Below, one piece after another: positions 24,216 to 32,952 of a stretch of 64,000 bases of DNA. Made by a program: the position numbers and the translations under genes. How positions within the stretch are numbered: the stretch's first letter is position 1; each line of letters begins with the position of its first letter. The notes under the pieces were generated by a model. It worked only from the letters and a program-made list of their open reading frames with translations, made no database searches and was not told the DNA's origin. Origin of the DNA: Actinomycetes bacterium (GTDB taxonomy: Bacteria; Actinomycetota; Actinomycetes; Mycobacteriales; Mycobacteriaceae); contig JAEXZY010000038.1 of NCBI GenBank assembly GCA_023404955.1, positions 39,269-103,268 of the forward strand, in the 5' to 3' direction.

Positions 24216-26666
24216 CTACTTCGTCCGCAGGTTCAGATTCAACGCCCCGCACGGGCAGCGCAGAGCGTCTTCACGGCCTGGTGAACCGCTGACGTAGAGC
24301 CACCCGCCACAAGCGCTGTTCGTACATTTGAACAGTTTCAGAAAGTCTTTGCAGGCCGCGACCACCGGAGCGAAGTCCGCCTTCGACATCGAGGCCCAAT
24401 CATTGTTATGCACCAAGGCGTTGATAGCCCAATTCTCTTCATCCTGCGCAAGCATCGCCTGTTGGCGGGCCGCTTTGAGGTCTTCAACTTGTTGCTTGCC
24501 AGCTTGGTTGTTCCATTTATCGGCCGAACTCCCAGCTTTCTTGAGCAGGTCTCCATGGCGACCCTTGGCCGCCGAAAACAAGGCGCCAAGTTCGTAATTG
24601 TTATCGGGTCGGTAGATCACCTTGCCCTGCAGCGCGGCGACGATATCTGCCATCGACGCTTCGAGGTTACGGCGGAGCTTATGAGCTGCACCGGGCACAT
24701 CATCGTCAGCGAGGTCAGCGTCAATCTGCGTCCAGAGATCTTCGCCCTGGCCATACACCGGACCGCGATCGACGGTCCAGCCGTGGAATCGGGCGTGGGC
24801 CTTTGACCCGATGAGCCCTGAGGACTGCATTTGCCTGGCCCAGACTTCGTCGTGGGTGGTCAGGATGAACTGAACGTCCGGAAAAACGTCCTTGAGCAGA
24901 CTGCAGAACTGGCGTCGGTGATTGGTGTCGACGGAGGTAACTACGTCATCCAGTACGGCTAAGCGGAAGTCGTCGTGCAGTAGCTGCCTGATGAGTGCCA
25001 GATACAGACACACTCCCATACCGTCTTGATGGCCCTCGCTGTGATAGGCCATTGGAGGAAACATGCCCAGTCCGTAGAAATCGACTTCGAGATCCAGCTT
25101 CCCGGCCGACGGAGCCAAACCAGCCTTGAACGACGACTCATCGTCTGCGTTGATGCGGCGGTAATAGTCACTGAAGTCGTGTTCCACGGTGGTGTAAAGC
25201 CTGGTCAGCTCGGTGTCTGCCACGTCGTTGTAAATTTCGTAGACCGCCTTGGCGGTGCTGTGGGCTGCGCTTGCTTTGATGTGTGTGGCCCGGGCCTGGC
25301 GCAGCCGGGTCCACCGTTCATGAGCGACTGTCAGGGCACTGCGAGCGTTGGCGGTGGCGCTCTGGTCTGGCAGCGCCTCGATATCTTGCCGCACCCCGGC
25401 AAGCAGGGCCGTCAACCCAGGGGGAAGGGCTAATGGGTTGGCGCCGACTCGCGTCGCCTGTTCACGGATGGTCGTTAGATGGTCCAGTACGGCGGCGAAA
25501 GCGGCCAGATCGGCTAGCCAGTCGACAAGCACAGCTTGGTCGTCGTTACGTCCCACCTTCAGCGCATGGGGTTGGGCGGCGCGAATCAACGCCTCTGCCC
25601 GTTGCACCTGCCCCTTCAACCGCGCTGCCGCAAGCAGAATCCGACGCTCCAGCGTCTTGGCCGCCTCCGAGCGCGACAGCTTGCCCTGCAGGTGCAGCCG
25701 GAGCGTCTCGGCGTCCTCCCATGGCTGATCGCACAATGGGCACGCGGCCTCGGTGACCAGGGGCAGCCCAGCCTCGATGAGCTCGCGATGGGTGAGGGCG
25801 TGGAGAATGCTCGGGTCGTCCTCCAGTTCGGCCAAAGCCTGCGCCAGGTCCAGGGCGGCGTTATCTAACTCTGGGTGATCCGTAGCGAAGGCGCTCAGCT
25901 CGTTGACATCTTGGAGTGCGGAAGCTTTGTTGAAGGAGGAATGCTCACCGGCAACCTGAGCCCCGACGGTTAAGTCGGTGTCGGGCTGCAGCGAGTCCAG
26001 CGGCGCAATCCCGAGGACCTGACGATGCTGATTGACTGCGCCGAGGACCTGCGATTCCAGCAGCGTTGTGAGATCGAGATGACGGCGCAAGGCGTCCTCA
26101 GCGTTGCCAACCTCGGTTGTCGCCTGTTTTTCGTCACTGGCGGACCTAGCCATCGCGGTCCGCAAGAGCCGGCGAGTCTCGTCGATGCGGTCGAGCTTCA
26201 GCAGCGCTTGCACTTCCTGAGCGCGCTTACCCGGCTCGGTGTACACATACTTGATGACCTCGCGCCGCGACAAAATCAGCTCGGGATGCTGGGCAGCCCA
26301 ATCCACTGCGGAATGCAGTTCGGGGGTGTCGGGCTCCAGCTTGTAGGTTGCGGCAGTCTTCACGCACCTCGTCAGCACGCCGGTCTGGCCACTCGCGCTG
26401 TCCACGATCGTCAGTGCCACCGATGCGGCGGCAGGGTTGTCGCGTTGGTGCACGTGCGGGCCGTGTTTGGCCAAGCTGACTCCACCGGTGCCCGCGCCGC
26501 TCAGTCGAGCAACGGAGCCTGTTAGCGCGAAGTCGATCGCGTCGACGACGCCACTCTTGCCAGAGCCATTTGGCCCGGCAACGACGAACGACTGGCCATC
26601 TAGTCGCAAATCCAGCAACCGGATGCCGCGAAACTCTTCAACGTGAATGGCTTTAATCTGGATCAC
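24216..26666 (-). CDS. Rad50/SMC-like AAA ATPase with zinc-hook-type CxxC and C-terminal zinc ribbon
   Basis: 816 aa, GTG overlapping the stop of the 83-aa gene (GTGA). N-terminus IHVEEFRGIRLLDLRL with Walker A GPNGSGKS at residues 31-38. Two helical arms flank CPLC at 309-312, laid out like a Rad50 zinc hook. The C-terminal lobe has a signature-like SEGHQDGMGVCL (about 543-554), Walker B LAVLDD (569-573) and an H-loop LTTHDEVWA. A further 170 residues end in a zinc ribbon (CTNSACGG and CPCG). Such ATPases sense DNA ends or foreign DNA in antiphage systems; the C-terminal extension is not one I can place. It is probably one arm of a defence locus with the divergent nuclease-methyltransferase. 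Confidence 0.85.
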   Translation of the reverse strand: MIQIKAIHVEEFRGIRLLDLRLDGQSFVVAGPNGSGKSGVVDAIDFALTGSVARLSGAGTGGVSLAKHGPHVHQRDNPAAASVALTIVDSASGQTGVLTRCVKTAATYKLEPDTPELHSAVDWAAQHPELILSRREVIKYVYTEPGKRAQEVQALLKLDRIDETRRLLRTAMARSASDEKQATTEVGNAEDALRRHLDLTTLLESQVLGAVNQHRQVLGIAPLDSLQPDTDLTVGAQVAGEHSSFNKASALQDVNELSAFATDHPELDNAALDLAQALAELEDDPSILHALTHRELIEAGLPLVTEAACPLCDQPWEDAETLRLHLQGKLSRSEAAKTLERRILLAAARLKGQVQRAEALIRAAQPHALKVGRNDDQAVLVDWLADLAAFAAVLDHLTTIREQATRVGANPLALPPGLTALLAGVRQDIEALPDQSATANARSALTVAHERWTRLRQARATHIKASAAHSTAKAVYEIYNDVADTELTRLYTTVEHDFSDYYRRINADDESSFKAGLAPSAGKLDLEVDFYGLGMFPPMAYHSEGHQDGMGVCLYLALIRQLLHDDFRLAVLDDVVTSVDTNHRRQFCSLLKDVFPDVQFILTTHDEVWARQMQSSGLIGSKAHARFHGWTVDRGPVYGQGEDLWTQIDADLADDDVPGAAHKLRRNLEASMADIVAALQGKVIYRPDNNYELGALFSAAKGRHGDLLKKAGSSADKWNNQAGKQQVEDLKAARQQAMLAQDEENWAINALVHNNDWASMSKADFAPVVAACKDFLKLFKCTNSACGGWLYVSGSPGREDALRCPCGALNLNLRTK

Positions 26667-26914
26667 GCGCGTCGGTCGCCGGTCTCTTCGGCAAACAACG
26701 CGACCAGTACGTCAGCCTTGGGCAACTTGTCGGCACCGAGTAACGCGCCCAGCTGTGCTGCGACCGCCGCGGGCACCACCTCGTCGACCTCGTTCAGGCG
26801 CTGCGTAAAGGTGCGCAGCACCTCAGACTCGATTCGAGACACTCGACCCCCTGCCAACGGTTTACCCCGCCTCCCCAGCGGTTCGATCACCGTAGCGTCA
26901 ATTTCAGCAAACAT
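26663..26914 (-). CDS. Small partner protein of the SMC-like ATPase
   Basis: 83 aa, ATG at 26914, coupled to the ATPase by a GTGA overlap. Predicted mostly helical: GGRVSRIESEVLRTFTQRL, VPAAVAAQLGALLGADKL, ADVLVALFAEETG. I do not recognise the family. Its size and position match the short middle component that accompanies Rad50-like ATPases in three-component defence systems, but no sequence motif proves this. Confidence 0.7.
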   Translation of the reverse strand: MFAEIDATVIEPLGRRGKPLAGGRVSRIESEVLRTFTQRLNEVDEVVPAAVAAQLGALLGADKLPKADVLVALFAEETGDRRA

Positions 26915-27098
26915 GCAGCGTGTTCGCTAACAGCAAACCTCGGGAGGATCTCCCTGCTTGCCGGCCGGTTTAGATACGACGCAACAGACCTTCCGCCTGT
27001 GCGGCAGTCTGCATTGCTTAAAGAAGGCGCGCCGGGGTTTGCCACGCCGGGAGTCGACTATCAACACGGGTGTCGGTACCACTGCATATGGTCGTCAC
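26915..27098. promoter_or_regulatory. Divergent promoter region of the candidate defence locus
   Basis: 184 bases between the small partner gene and the nuclease-methyltransferase start. The reading frame of the latter stays open back to 26958 but encodes an unlikely basic leader (KKARRGLPRRE). TATGGT at 27087-27092 could be a -10 box for a leaderless message starting at 27099. No clear dyad was found. Confidence 0.4.
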
Positions 27099-30000
27099 GT
27101 GCCCAGCGAACTCGTGAACGAAACCGTCGGCCGCCTCGCCCGCCGCAAGCCGATCCGCGCGGAGGCCGAGACCCAGGCGGACATCTACATGCTGCTGACC
27201 ACCGCCGGTCTCGGACTCGATCCGGACGACGTTGTGAAGATCGAATCCCAGGTCGCTGACGGCACACGACGGCGTATCGATATCGAGGCCGGGCACGTCG
27301 TGATCGAGGTGAAGAAGGACCTCACCGTCGGCAACCTCGCTGACTACGAACAGCAGCTCGCCGGCTACGTTCAACAGCGGCACAAAGAGCTGGGCACACG
27401 CTACGTCGGCATTCTCACCGACGGCACCGGTTGGATGCTCTACAACCTGGAAGGCGACGCTCTCGTCTTCGTCTCCGAGCTGGTCCTGAACCCCAGCGCA
27501 CCCGACGTCGCTCAGCTTCTTGTCTGGCTGGAATCGGTGATGGCGACACGGGAGCAGATCAAACCAACCCCGCAGGAGATCCAGGACCGGTTGGGTGCCG
27601 ACTCCCCGGGCCACCGGCTCGACCACGCTTCTCTGGCCGCGCTTTTCGAGGCTAACGTCGACGACCCGGAGGTGAAGCTCAAGCGAGAACTGTGGGCAAA
27701 GCTGCTGCGCACCGCGTTCGGCAAGAACTTCGTCGACGACCCAAACCTATTCATCAACCACACACTGCTGGTGATCACCGCTGAGTTGATCGCCCACGCA
27801 GCGGTCGGCTGGGACGTATCTCCCAGCGGTGGCCTGTCGCCGATGCAACTGACATCCGGGTCGGAGTTTCAACAGGCTCAAATCCACGGCGTCGTCGAGG
27901 CAGACTTTTTTGACTGGGTGGTGCAAGTCAAGGGCGGGCAGGAGTTCGTCGTCGAACTCGGCAGGCGCATCGCACGGTTCGACTGGACAAAGGTTGAACA
28001 CGACGTGCTGAAGATCCTCTACGAATCGGTAATCGCCCCCACCGAGCGCCGCCGGCTGGGCGAGTACTACACGCCGGACTGGCTCGCCGACCGTGTCGTC
28101 GAAGCGACCGTGACCGACCCCCTAGGCTCTCGGGTGGCAGACCCGAGCTGCGGCTCCGGGACATTCCTGTTCCACGCCATCCGGCGCTACCTCGAGACCG
28201 CGGAGAAGTCGGGAACGCCAACGGCGACAGCGGTGCACGAGGTAACTGCGAATGTGATCGGCATGGACGTTCACCCGGTCGCGGTGACCCTCGCCAGGGT
28301 CACCTACGTCCTGGCGATCGGATTAAATCGGCTCCGAGACGATGACAGGGGTCCCATCGCGATCCCTGTGTATCTGGGTGACTCGATGCAGTGGGAGCAG
28401 AGCCGGGACCTCATCGGAGGCGTGGACCGGGTGACCATCAGTACCGAAGGGGACTCCATCATCGCCGGCGGAGGCGGTGTCCTGTTCGGTGACGATCTGG
28501 TCTTCCCGCGCAGCATCCTCGGTGACGCCGGCCGGTTCGACCGCCTGGTGTCGGAGATGGCCGACAACGCGCTCGACTCAACGAACAAGAGGAACGGGAC
28601 GCTGATTGACCCGATCCTCAAGCGCTTTAAGGTGACCGCTGAGGAGGCAGAGGTTCTCAGCGCCACCTTCGCGACCATGCGGGCGCTGCACAAGTCGGGC
28701 AAGGACCACATCTGGGGTTACTACGTCCGCAACCTCATCCGCCCCCTGTGGCTCGCCGAGCCGGACAACCGCGTCGACGTACTCGTAGGAAATCCGCCGT
28801 GGCTGGCGTACGCAAAGATGACCGTCACAATGCAGGAGAACTACAAGAAGCTCGCCAAGCCGCGCAATCTGCTCACCGGCGGCCTAGGCGCGGCCAGCCG
28901 CGACCTGTCCACGCTGTTCGTCGTACGGGCTGTGGAGCTGTACCTCCGCCCCGGCGGCGCGTTCTCGTTTGTGATGCCCTACGGCATCCTGACGCGCAAG
29001 CCACATACCGGATTCCGCACTGGCAAGTGGATGACGAGGAACTCCGAGCACCTCGCCGTCAAATTCGGGCTCAGCTGGGACCTCGCACACGCAACCACCG
29101 GATTCCCCATGGTGTCTTGCGTCATCCACGGCGAGAGGTCCTCGTCAGCGACTCCGATCGACGCTGAGACCGTAACGTGGACGGGATACCTTGCACGACC
29201 AGACATTCCGTGGGACGAAGCGAAGGACAAGATCACCGTCAGCTCCGGCACCGTCGCTGCGCACGATGCCGGAGCGGTGCGCCCGGAGTCCCCGTACAAG
29301 TCGCAGTTCCGGCAGGGCGCCGTGCTCGCTCCCCAGATGGCACTGTTTGTACGCGAGGCTCTGGCAGGTCCACTGGGCGCGGGCGCGGGCCGCGTTTCGG
29401 TGTCATCGAACCGAAGCGTCTACGAGCCCGAACGGTGGAAACAGTTGCCGGCGATCACCGCCACAGTCGAGACCAAGTTCGTTCGGCCAACGTATCTGGG
29501 CCTGACCACGCTTCCGTTCCGCACTCTGGAGCCGCGCCGAACACTACTCGCGATCAGTGACGACGGGGTGTTGGAGGAAGCGGCAGTCGTTGACCACCCG
29601 GGACTGAAGTCGTGGTGGGACCAAGCTGAGAAAGCGTGGGCCGAGAATAAGTCCGAGTCCGACGCAGGGACGCTGCTGGACCGCATCGATTTCCACGGGC
29701 AACTGTCCGCGCAGCTGCCGCCCGCAGCGGTCAGAGTGATCTACACTAAGACCGGGAACAGACTCGCCGCAGCGGTCGTAAGGGATCCACGGGCCATTAT
29801 CGACTTCTCCCTCTACTGGACGGCCGTCGCGACTGAGTCAGAAGCGAGCTACCTCTGCGCCATTCTGAACTCGGGGACCGTGTTGGAGCGAGTAAAGCCG
29901 CTGCAAGCCCTGGGCTTATACGGAGCCCGGCACTTCGATAAGTATGTATTCCTAGTCCCGTTCCCGGAGTACGACAACACCATCGATCTGCACCTGCAGT

Positions 30001-30176
30001 TGGCGAAGCTCGGCGCCGCGGCCGAGAAACTCGCCGCTGAGGTCGATGTGTCCTCGGCTCGGACGTTCCAGGCTGCGCGGAAGTTGGTCGATAAAGCTCT
30101 GAAAGACGCCGGTATCGCAGCCAAGATCAACGCTGCGGTGGCGGAATTGGTCCCTATGGCCGCTATTTCGCTATAA
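27099..30176 (+). CDS. Single-chain nuclease-N6-adenine methyltransferase (type IIG-like)
   Basis: 1025 aa from GTG 27099. The N-terminal domain has the PD-(D/E)xK-like core RRRIDIEAGHVVIEVKK, with Asp near 61, Glu near 70 and Lys near 72, within a type I HsdR-like nuclease fold. A helical linker leads to the methyltransferase: motif I ADPSCGSGTFLFHA near 347 and motif IV VGNPPWLAY near 565 (NPPW, adenine-N6 type). The remaining 400 residues are the likely target-recognition part. Cutting and protection in one chain is the type IIG plan. Divergent from the SMC-like ATPase operon and probably a defence partner. Start uncertain (26958 possible). Confidence 0.88.
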   Translation: MPSELVNETVGRLARRKPIRAEAETQADIYMLLTTAGLGLDPDDVVKIESQVADGTRRRIDIEAGHVVIEVKKDLTVGNLADYEQQLAGYVQQRHKELGTRYVGILTDGTGWMLYNLEGDALVFVSELVLNPSAPDVAQLLVWLESVMATREQIKPTPQEIQDRLGADSPGHRLDHASLAALFEANVDDPEVKLKRELWAKLLRTAFGKNFVDDPNLFINHTLLVITAELIAHAAVGWDVSPSGGLSPMQLTSGSEFQQAQIHGVVEADFFDWVVQVKGGQEFVVELGRRIARFDWTKVEHDVLKILYESVIAPTERRRLGEYYTPDWLADRVVEATVTDPLGSRVADPSCGSGTFLFHAIRRYLETAEKSGTPTATAVHEVTANVIGMDVHPVAVTLARVTYVLAIGLNRLRDDDRGPIAIPVYLGDSMQWEQSRDLIGGVDRVTISTEGDSIIAGGGGVLFGDDLVFPRSILGDAGRFDRLVSEMADNALDSTNKRNGTLIDPILKRFKVTAEEAEVLSATFATMRALHKSGKDHIWGYYVRNLIRPLWLAEPDNRVDVLVGNPPWLAYAKMTVTMQENYKKLAKPRNLLTGGLGAASRDLSTLFVVRAVELYLRPGGAFSFVMPYGILTRKPHTGFRTGKWMTRNSEHLAVKFGLSWDLAHATTGFPMVSCVIHGERSSSATPIDAETVTWTGYLARPDIPWDEAKDKITVSSGTVAAHDAGAVRPESPYKSQFRQGAVLAPQMALFVREALAGPLGAGAGRVSVSSNRSVYEPERWKQLPAITATVETKFVRPTYLGLTTLPFRTLEPRRTLLAISDDGVLEEAAVVDHPGLKSWWDQAEKAWAENKSESDAGTLLDRIDFHGQLSAQLPPAAVRVIYTKTGNRLAAAVVRDPRAIIDFSLYWTAVATESEASYLCAILNSGTVLERVKPLQALGLYGARHFDKYVFLVPFPEYDNTIDLHLQLAKLGAAAEKLAAEVDVSSARTFQAARKLVDKALKDAGIAAKINAAVAELVPMAAISL

Positions 30177-30216
30177 CGACTGCCGTCCCAGTGGGAGGCG
30201 ATGCGCCGCCCTGTTG

Positions 30217-30240
30217 GCGGGCGGGCCGAGAGCCGCCCGC
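30217..30240 (+). terminator. GC hairpin after the nuclease-methyltransferase gene
   Basis: GCGGGCG-N10-CGCCCGC, 40 bases after the stop. No T-tract follows, as is usual for mycobacterial hairpins. Possible terminator. Confidence 0.4.
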
Positions 30241-30264
30241 GAGATACCGCAGGAGATACCGCAG
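30241..30264 (+). repeat. Exact tandem 12-base repeat
   Basis: GAGATACCGCAG occurs twice head to tail, directly after the GC hairpin. Could be replication slippage or a protein site. Confidence 0.7.
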
Positions 30265-30377
30265 TGCTTTCATTCGCCCTCATCGGCCGCCAACGCGACC
30301 AACAACATATTCGCAGGTCGAGGTCGTTCATCCAGCAGCTGCCGAATGAGTCAAACACAACAAACGCCCAGTTCAGA

Positions 30378-30419
30378 GGATTTTAAGTCCGCTGCCTCTG
30401 CCAATTGGGCTATGGGGGC
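30378..30419 (-). tRNA. 5' half of a tRNA-Leu(TAA)-like gene (attachment-site remnant)
   Basis: On the minus strand the 42 bases run GCCCCCA, TA, a D-arm (GCCCAATTGGCAGAGGC), A, then the anticodon-stem strand GCGGA and the loop CTTAAAA with anticodon TAA, followed by TCC. The partner strand of the anticodon stem, the T-arm and the acceptor 3' strand are absent: the sequence turns into unrelated DNA. A tRNA cut just past the anticodon is a typical att scar of an integrative element. Not a functional tRNA. Confidence 0.75.
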
Positions 30420-30518
30420 GTGGGCGTGATCCTACGGGCGCACCCGCCCGGGACCGCGCCCCACTACCACCAAAGATCACGTTGCCCCGATCCGTGGCGT
30501 CCTACGTCCAGATGCGCG

Positions 30519-31388
30519 ATGATGCCGCGCATGCATCGCCTCACTGGTGTCCTCTGCGCGCTCGCCCTCGTCCCCGCGGCCATGACCGCCTGCGCCCCGG
30601 CCGACGAGCAGCCCGCCGCCTCATCGTCCGCGTCGGCGAGCGCCGACACCTGCACCAAGGACAACCTCGCGACGCTGAAGCCGGGCACCTTCACCGTGGC
30701 CACCGACCAACCGGCCTACGCGCCCTGGTTCTCCGATGACGACCCCGCCAACGGCAAGGGCTTCGAATCGGCCGTCGCCTACGCCGTCGCGGGCGAGCTC
30801 GGCTACGCCAAGGAGAACGTCGCCTGGATCCGCGTCCCGTTCAACGCTGCAATCGCGCCCGGGCCTAAGCAGTTCGACGCCGATCTCAACGAGTTCTCCA
30901 TCACCGACGAACGCAAGCAGGCCGTCGACTTCTCCTCCCCCTACTACGACGTCACCCAGACCGTCGTCGCGCTGAAGTCCTCTCCCGCAGCCAATGTCAC
31001 CACCGTCGACGGCCTCGAGGGGCTCAAGCTCGGCGCGCAGGTGGGCTCCACCAGCTACACCGCCGCCCAGAAGATCGACCCCGGCGTCGCCGTGTTCAAC
31101 AACAACGACGACGCCAAAGCCGCGCTCGCCAACGGCCAGATCGACGGCCTCGTCGTCGACCTGCCCACCGCCTTCCAGATCCAGGCCGAGCTGACCGACG
31201 GCAAGATCGTCGGGCAGCTGCCGGCCGGCTCGGACAAGCCCGAACAGTTCGGCATCGTCCTCGACAAGGGCAGCCCGCTGACGGCGTGCGTGTCCCGCGC
31301 CGTCGACCAACTCCGTGACCGCGGCGAGCTCGCGGGGCTGCAGAAGACGTGGCTCGCTCAGGCGGGGAACGCACCGGTCCTGTCGTGA
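30519..31388 (+). CDS. Polar amino-acid ABC transporter, substrate-binding lipoprotein
   Basis: 289 aa from ATG 30519 (30522 and 30531 also possible; none has a clear ribosome site). A signal peptide ends in the lipobox AAMTAC. A Ser-rich linker is followed by a SBP_bac_3 domain: LKPGTFTVATDQPAYAPWF, GFESAVAYAVAGELGY, DLNEFSITDERKQAVDFSSP, GLVVDLPTAFQI. Binds a polar amino acid outside the membrane. The stop overlaps the permease GTG (GTGA). Confidence 0.92.
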   Translation: MMPRMHRLTGVLCALALVPAAMTACAPADEQPAASSSASASADTCTKDNLATLKPGTFTVATDQPAYAPWFSDDDPANGKGFESAVAYAVAGELGYAKENVAWIRVPFNAAIAPGPKQFDADLNEFSITDERKQAVDFSSPYYDVTQTVVALKSSPAANVTTVDGLEGLKLGAQVGSTSYTAAQKIDPGVAVFNNNDDAKAALANGQIDGLVVDLPTAFQIQAELTDGKIVGQLPAGSDKPEQFGIVLDKGSPLTACVSRAVDQLRDRGELAGLQKTWLAQAGNAPVLS

Positions 31389-32212
31389 CCACCGTCGGCA
31401 TCGACCGCGTCGCCTACCGGCAGGCGCGGGCGCGCCGCTCGACGCTGGTGGCGCTGCTGTCGACGGTCGTGTTCGCCGCGGTGCTGCTGTTCGCGGTCAC
31501 CTCGGCGCCGGGCTGGCCGCGGGTGCGCGACTCCTTCTTCAACCTGCGCATCGGCTGGGACAGCCTGCCCGCCCTGCTGTCCGGGCTGTGGCTGAACATC
31601 CGCGTGCTCATCGTCTGCCAGATCCTCGTGCTCATCGTCGGGCTCACCCTCGCCGCGCTGCGCACCCTGCGCGGACCCGTCTGGTTTCCGTTGCGCGCCT
31701 TGGCCACCGGCTACGTCGACCTGTTCCGCGGACTGCCCCTGCTCATCTGCCTCTACCTCGTCGGCTTCGGCCTGCCCGGTCTACGCCTCACCGGCCTACC
31801 CACCAGCCCCGTGGTCCTCGGCGGTCTCGCACTGGTGCTGGTGTACTCGGCCTACGTCGCCGAGGTCCTGCGGGCCGGCATCGAATCGGTGCATCCGTCG
31901 CAGTTCGCCGCGGCACGGTCGTTGGGCCTCACCTACCGCCAGACCATGCGCCTGGTGGTCCTCCCCCAGGCCACCCGCCGGGTCACCCCCGCGTTGCTCA
32001 ACGACTTCGTGGCGCTCCAGAAAGACTGCGGGCTCATCTCCGTGCTCGGTGCCGTCGATGCCGTGCGCGCCGCGCAGATTCAGTCCGCCACCACCTACAA
32101 CTTCACCCCGTACGTGGTGGCCGGCCTGTTGTTCGTCGCGCTCGCGGTACCGTCGGCGCGGTTGGCCGACTGGGTGGCCCGCCGCTCCGCGACGCGGCAG
32201 GGCGCGCTGTGA
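31385..32212 (+). CDS. Polar amino-acid ABC transporter permease
   Basis: 275 aa from GTG 31385 (4-base overlap). One helix at 20-40, then four more with the HisM-type features FRGLPLLICLYL, VYSAYVAEVLRAGI, and the EAA loop HPSQFAAARSLGLTYRQTMRLVVLPQA. Inner-membrane subunit; one permease gene implies a homodimer. Confidence 0.93.
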   Translation: MTTVGIDRVAYRQARARRSTLVALLSTVVFAAVLLFAVTSAPGWPRVRDSFFNLRIGWDSLPALLSGLWLNIRVLIVCQILVLIVGLTLAALRTLRGPVWFPLRALATGYVDLFRGLPLLICLYLVGFGLPGLRLTGLPTSPVVLGGLALVLVYSAYVAEVLRAGIESVHPSQFAAARSLGLTYRQTMRLVVLPQATRRVTPALLNDFVALQKDCGLISVLGAVDAVRAAQIQSATTYNFTPYVVAGLLFVALAVPSARLADWVARRSATRQGAL

Positions 32213-32949
32213 CCCCGCTGCTCCAAATCCAGGGCCTGGTCAAGGCGTATCACGACCGCACCGTGCTGGTCGGTGTCGATCTCGACGTGAACGAGCACGA
32301 AGTCGTGGTGCTCATCGGGGCGTCCGGCTCGGGCAAGTCGACGCTGCTGCGCTGCGTCGACCTGCTTGAGGACATCGACGACGGTCGAATCCTGTTGAAC
32401 GGACGTGACATCAGCGATCCGCGCATCAACGCCGAAGAAGCACGCCAGGCCGTCGGCATGGTCTTCCAGTCGTTCAACCTGTTCCCGCACATGACCGCGC
32501 TCGGCAACGTCGCCCTCGCCCCGCGCGTCGTCCACGGCGACAGCCGCCGCGACGCCGAGCAACGGGCCCGCGCACTCCTGGCCCGCGTCGGCCTGGAGTC
32601 ACACGCCGAGTCGTATCCCGACAAACTCTCCGGCGGCCAACAGCAGCGCGTGGCCATCGCCCGCGCACTGGCCTACGAGCCCAAACTGCTGTTGCTCGAC
32701 GAGATCACCAGCGCACTGGACCCCGAACTCGTCGGCGAGGTACTCACACTGGTCGGTGAGCTCGCGGCGTCGGGGGCGACCATCATGATGGCCACCCACG
32801 AAATGGCCTTCGCCCGCGACGTGGCCGACCGGGTGTGCTTCCTCGACGGTGGTCAGATCGTCGAATCAGGCTCTGCCGCCGACGTATTGGACAGCCCACG
32901 GGAGGAGCGGACGCGACAGTTCCTGCAGCGCTTCACCGCCGGCCGCTGA
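32209..32949 (+). CDS. Polar amino-acid ABC transporter ATP-binding protein
   Basis: 246 aa from GTG 32209 (GTGA overlap with the permease). Walker A GASGSGKST, Q-loop VFQSFNLFPHMT, signature LSGGQQQR, Walker B LLLLDEITSALDP, H-loop MATHEM: complete GlnQ-type ATPase. Third gene of the operon. Confidence 0.95.
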   Translation: MTPLLQIQGLVKAYHDRTVLVGVDLDVNEHEVVVLIGASGSGKSTLLRCVDLLEDIDDGRILLNGRDISDPRINAEEARQAVGMVFQSFNLFPHMTALGNVALAPRVVHGDSRRDAEQRARALLARVGLESHAESYPDKLSGGQQQRVAIARALAYEPKLLLLDEITSALDPELVGEVLTLVGELAASGATIMMATHEMAFARDVADRVCFLDGGQIVESGSAADVLDSPREERTRQFLQRFTAGR

Positions 32950-32952
32950 GCA

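Larger units (their letters stand above)
30177..30518. other. Junction region of accessory and core DNA
   Basis: No gene. Contains a hairpin (GCGGGCG/CGCCCGC, 30217-30240), a tandem 12-base repeat (30241-30264), the tRNA-Leu-like half (30378-30419) and the leader of the amino-acid transporter operon. Confidence 0.55.

Noticed and set aside
27087..27092. TATGGT as a definite -10 box of the nuclease-methyltransferase gene
   Set aside because: No matching -35 at the right distance; kept only as a possibility for a leaderless start.
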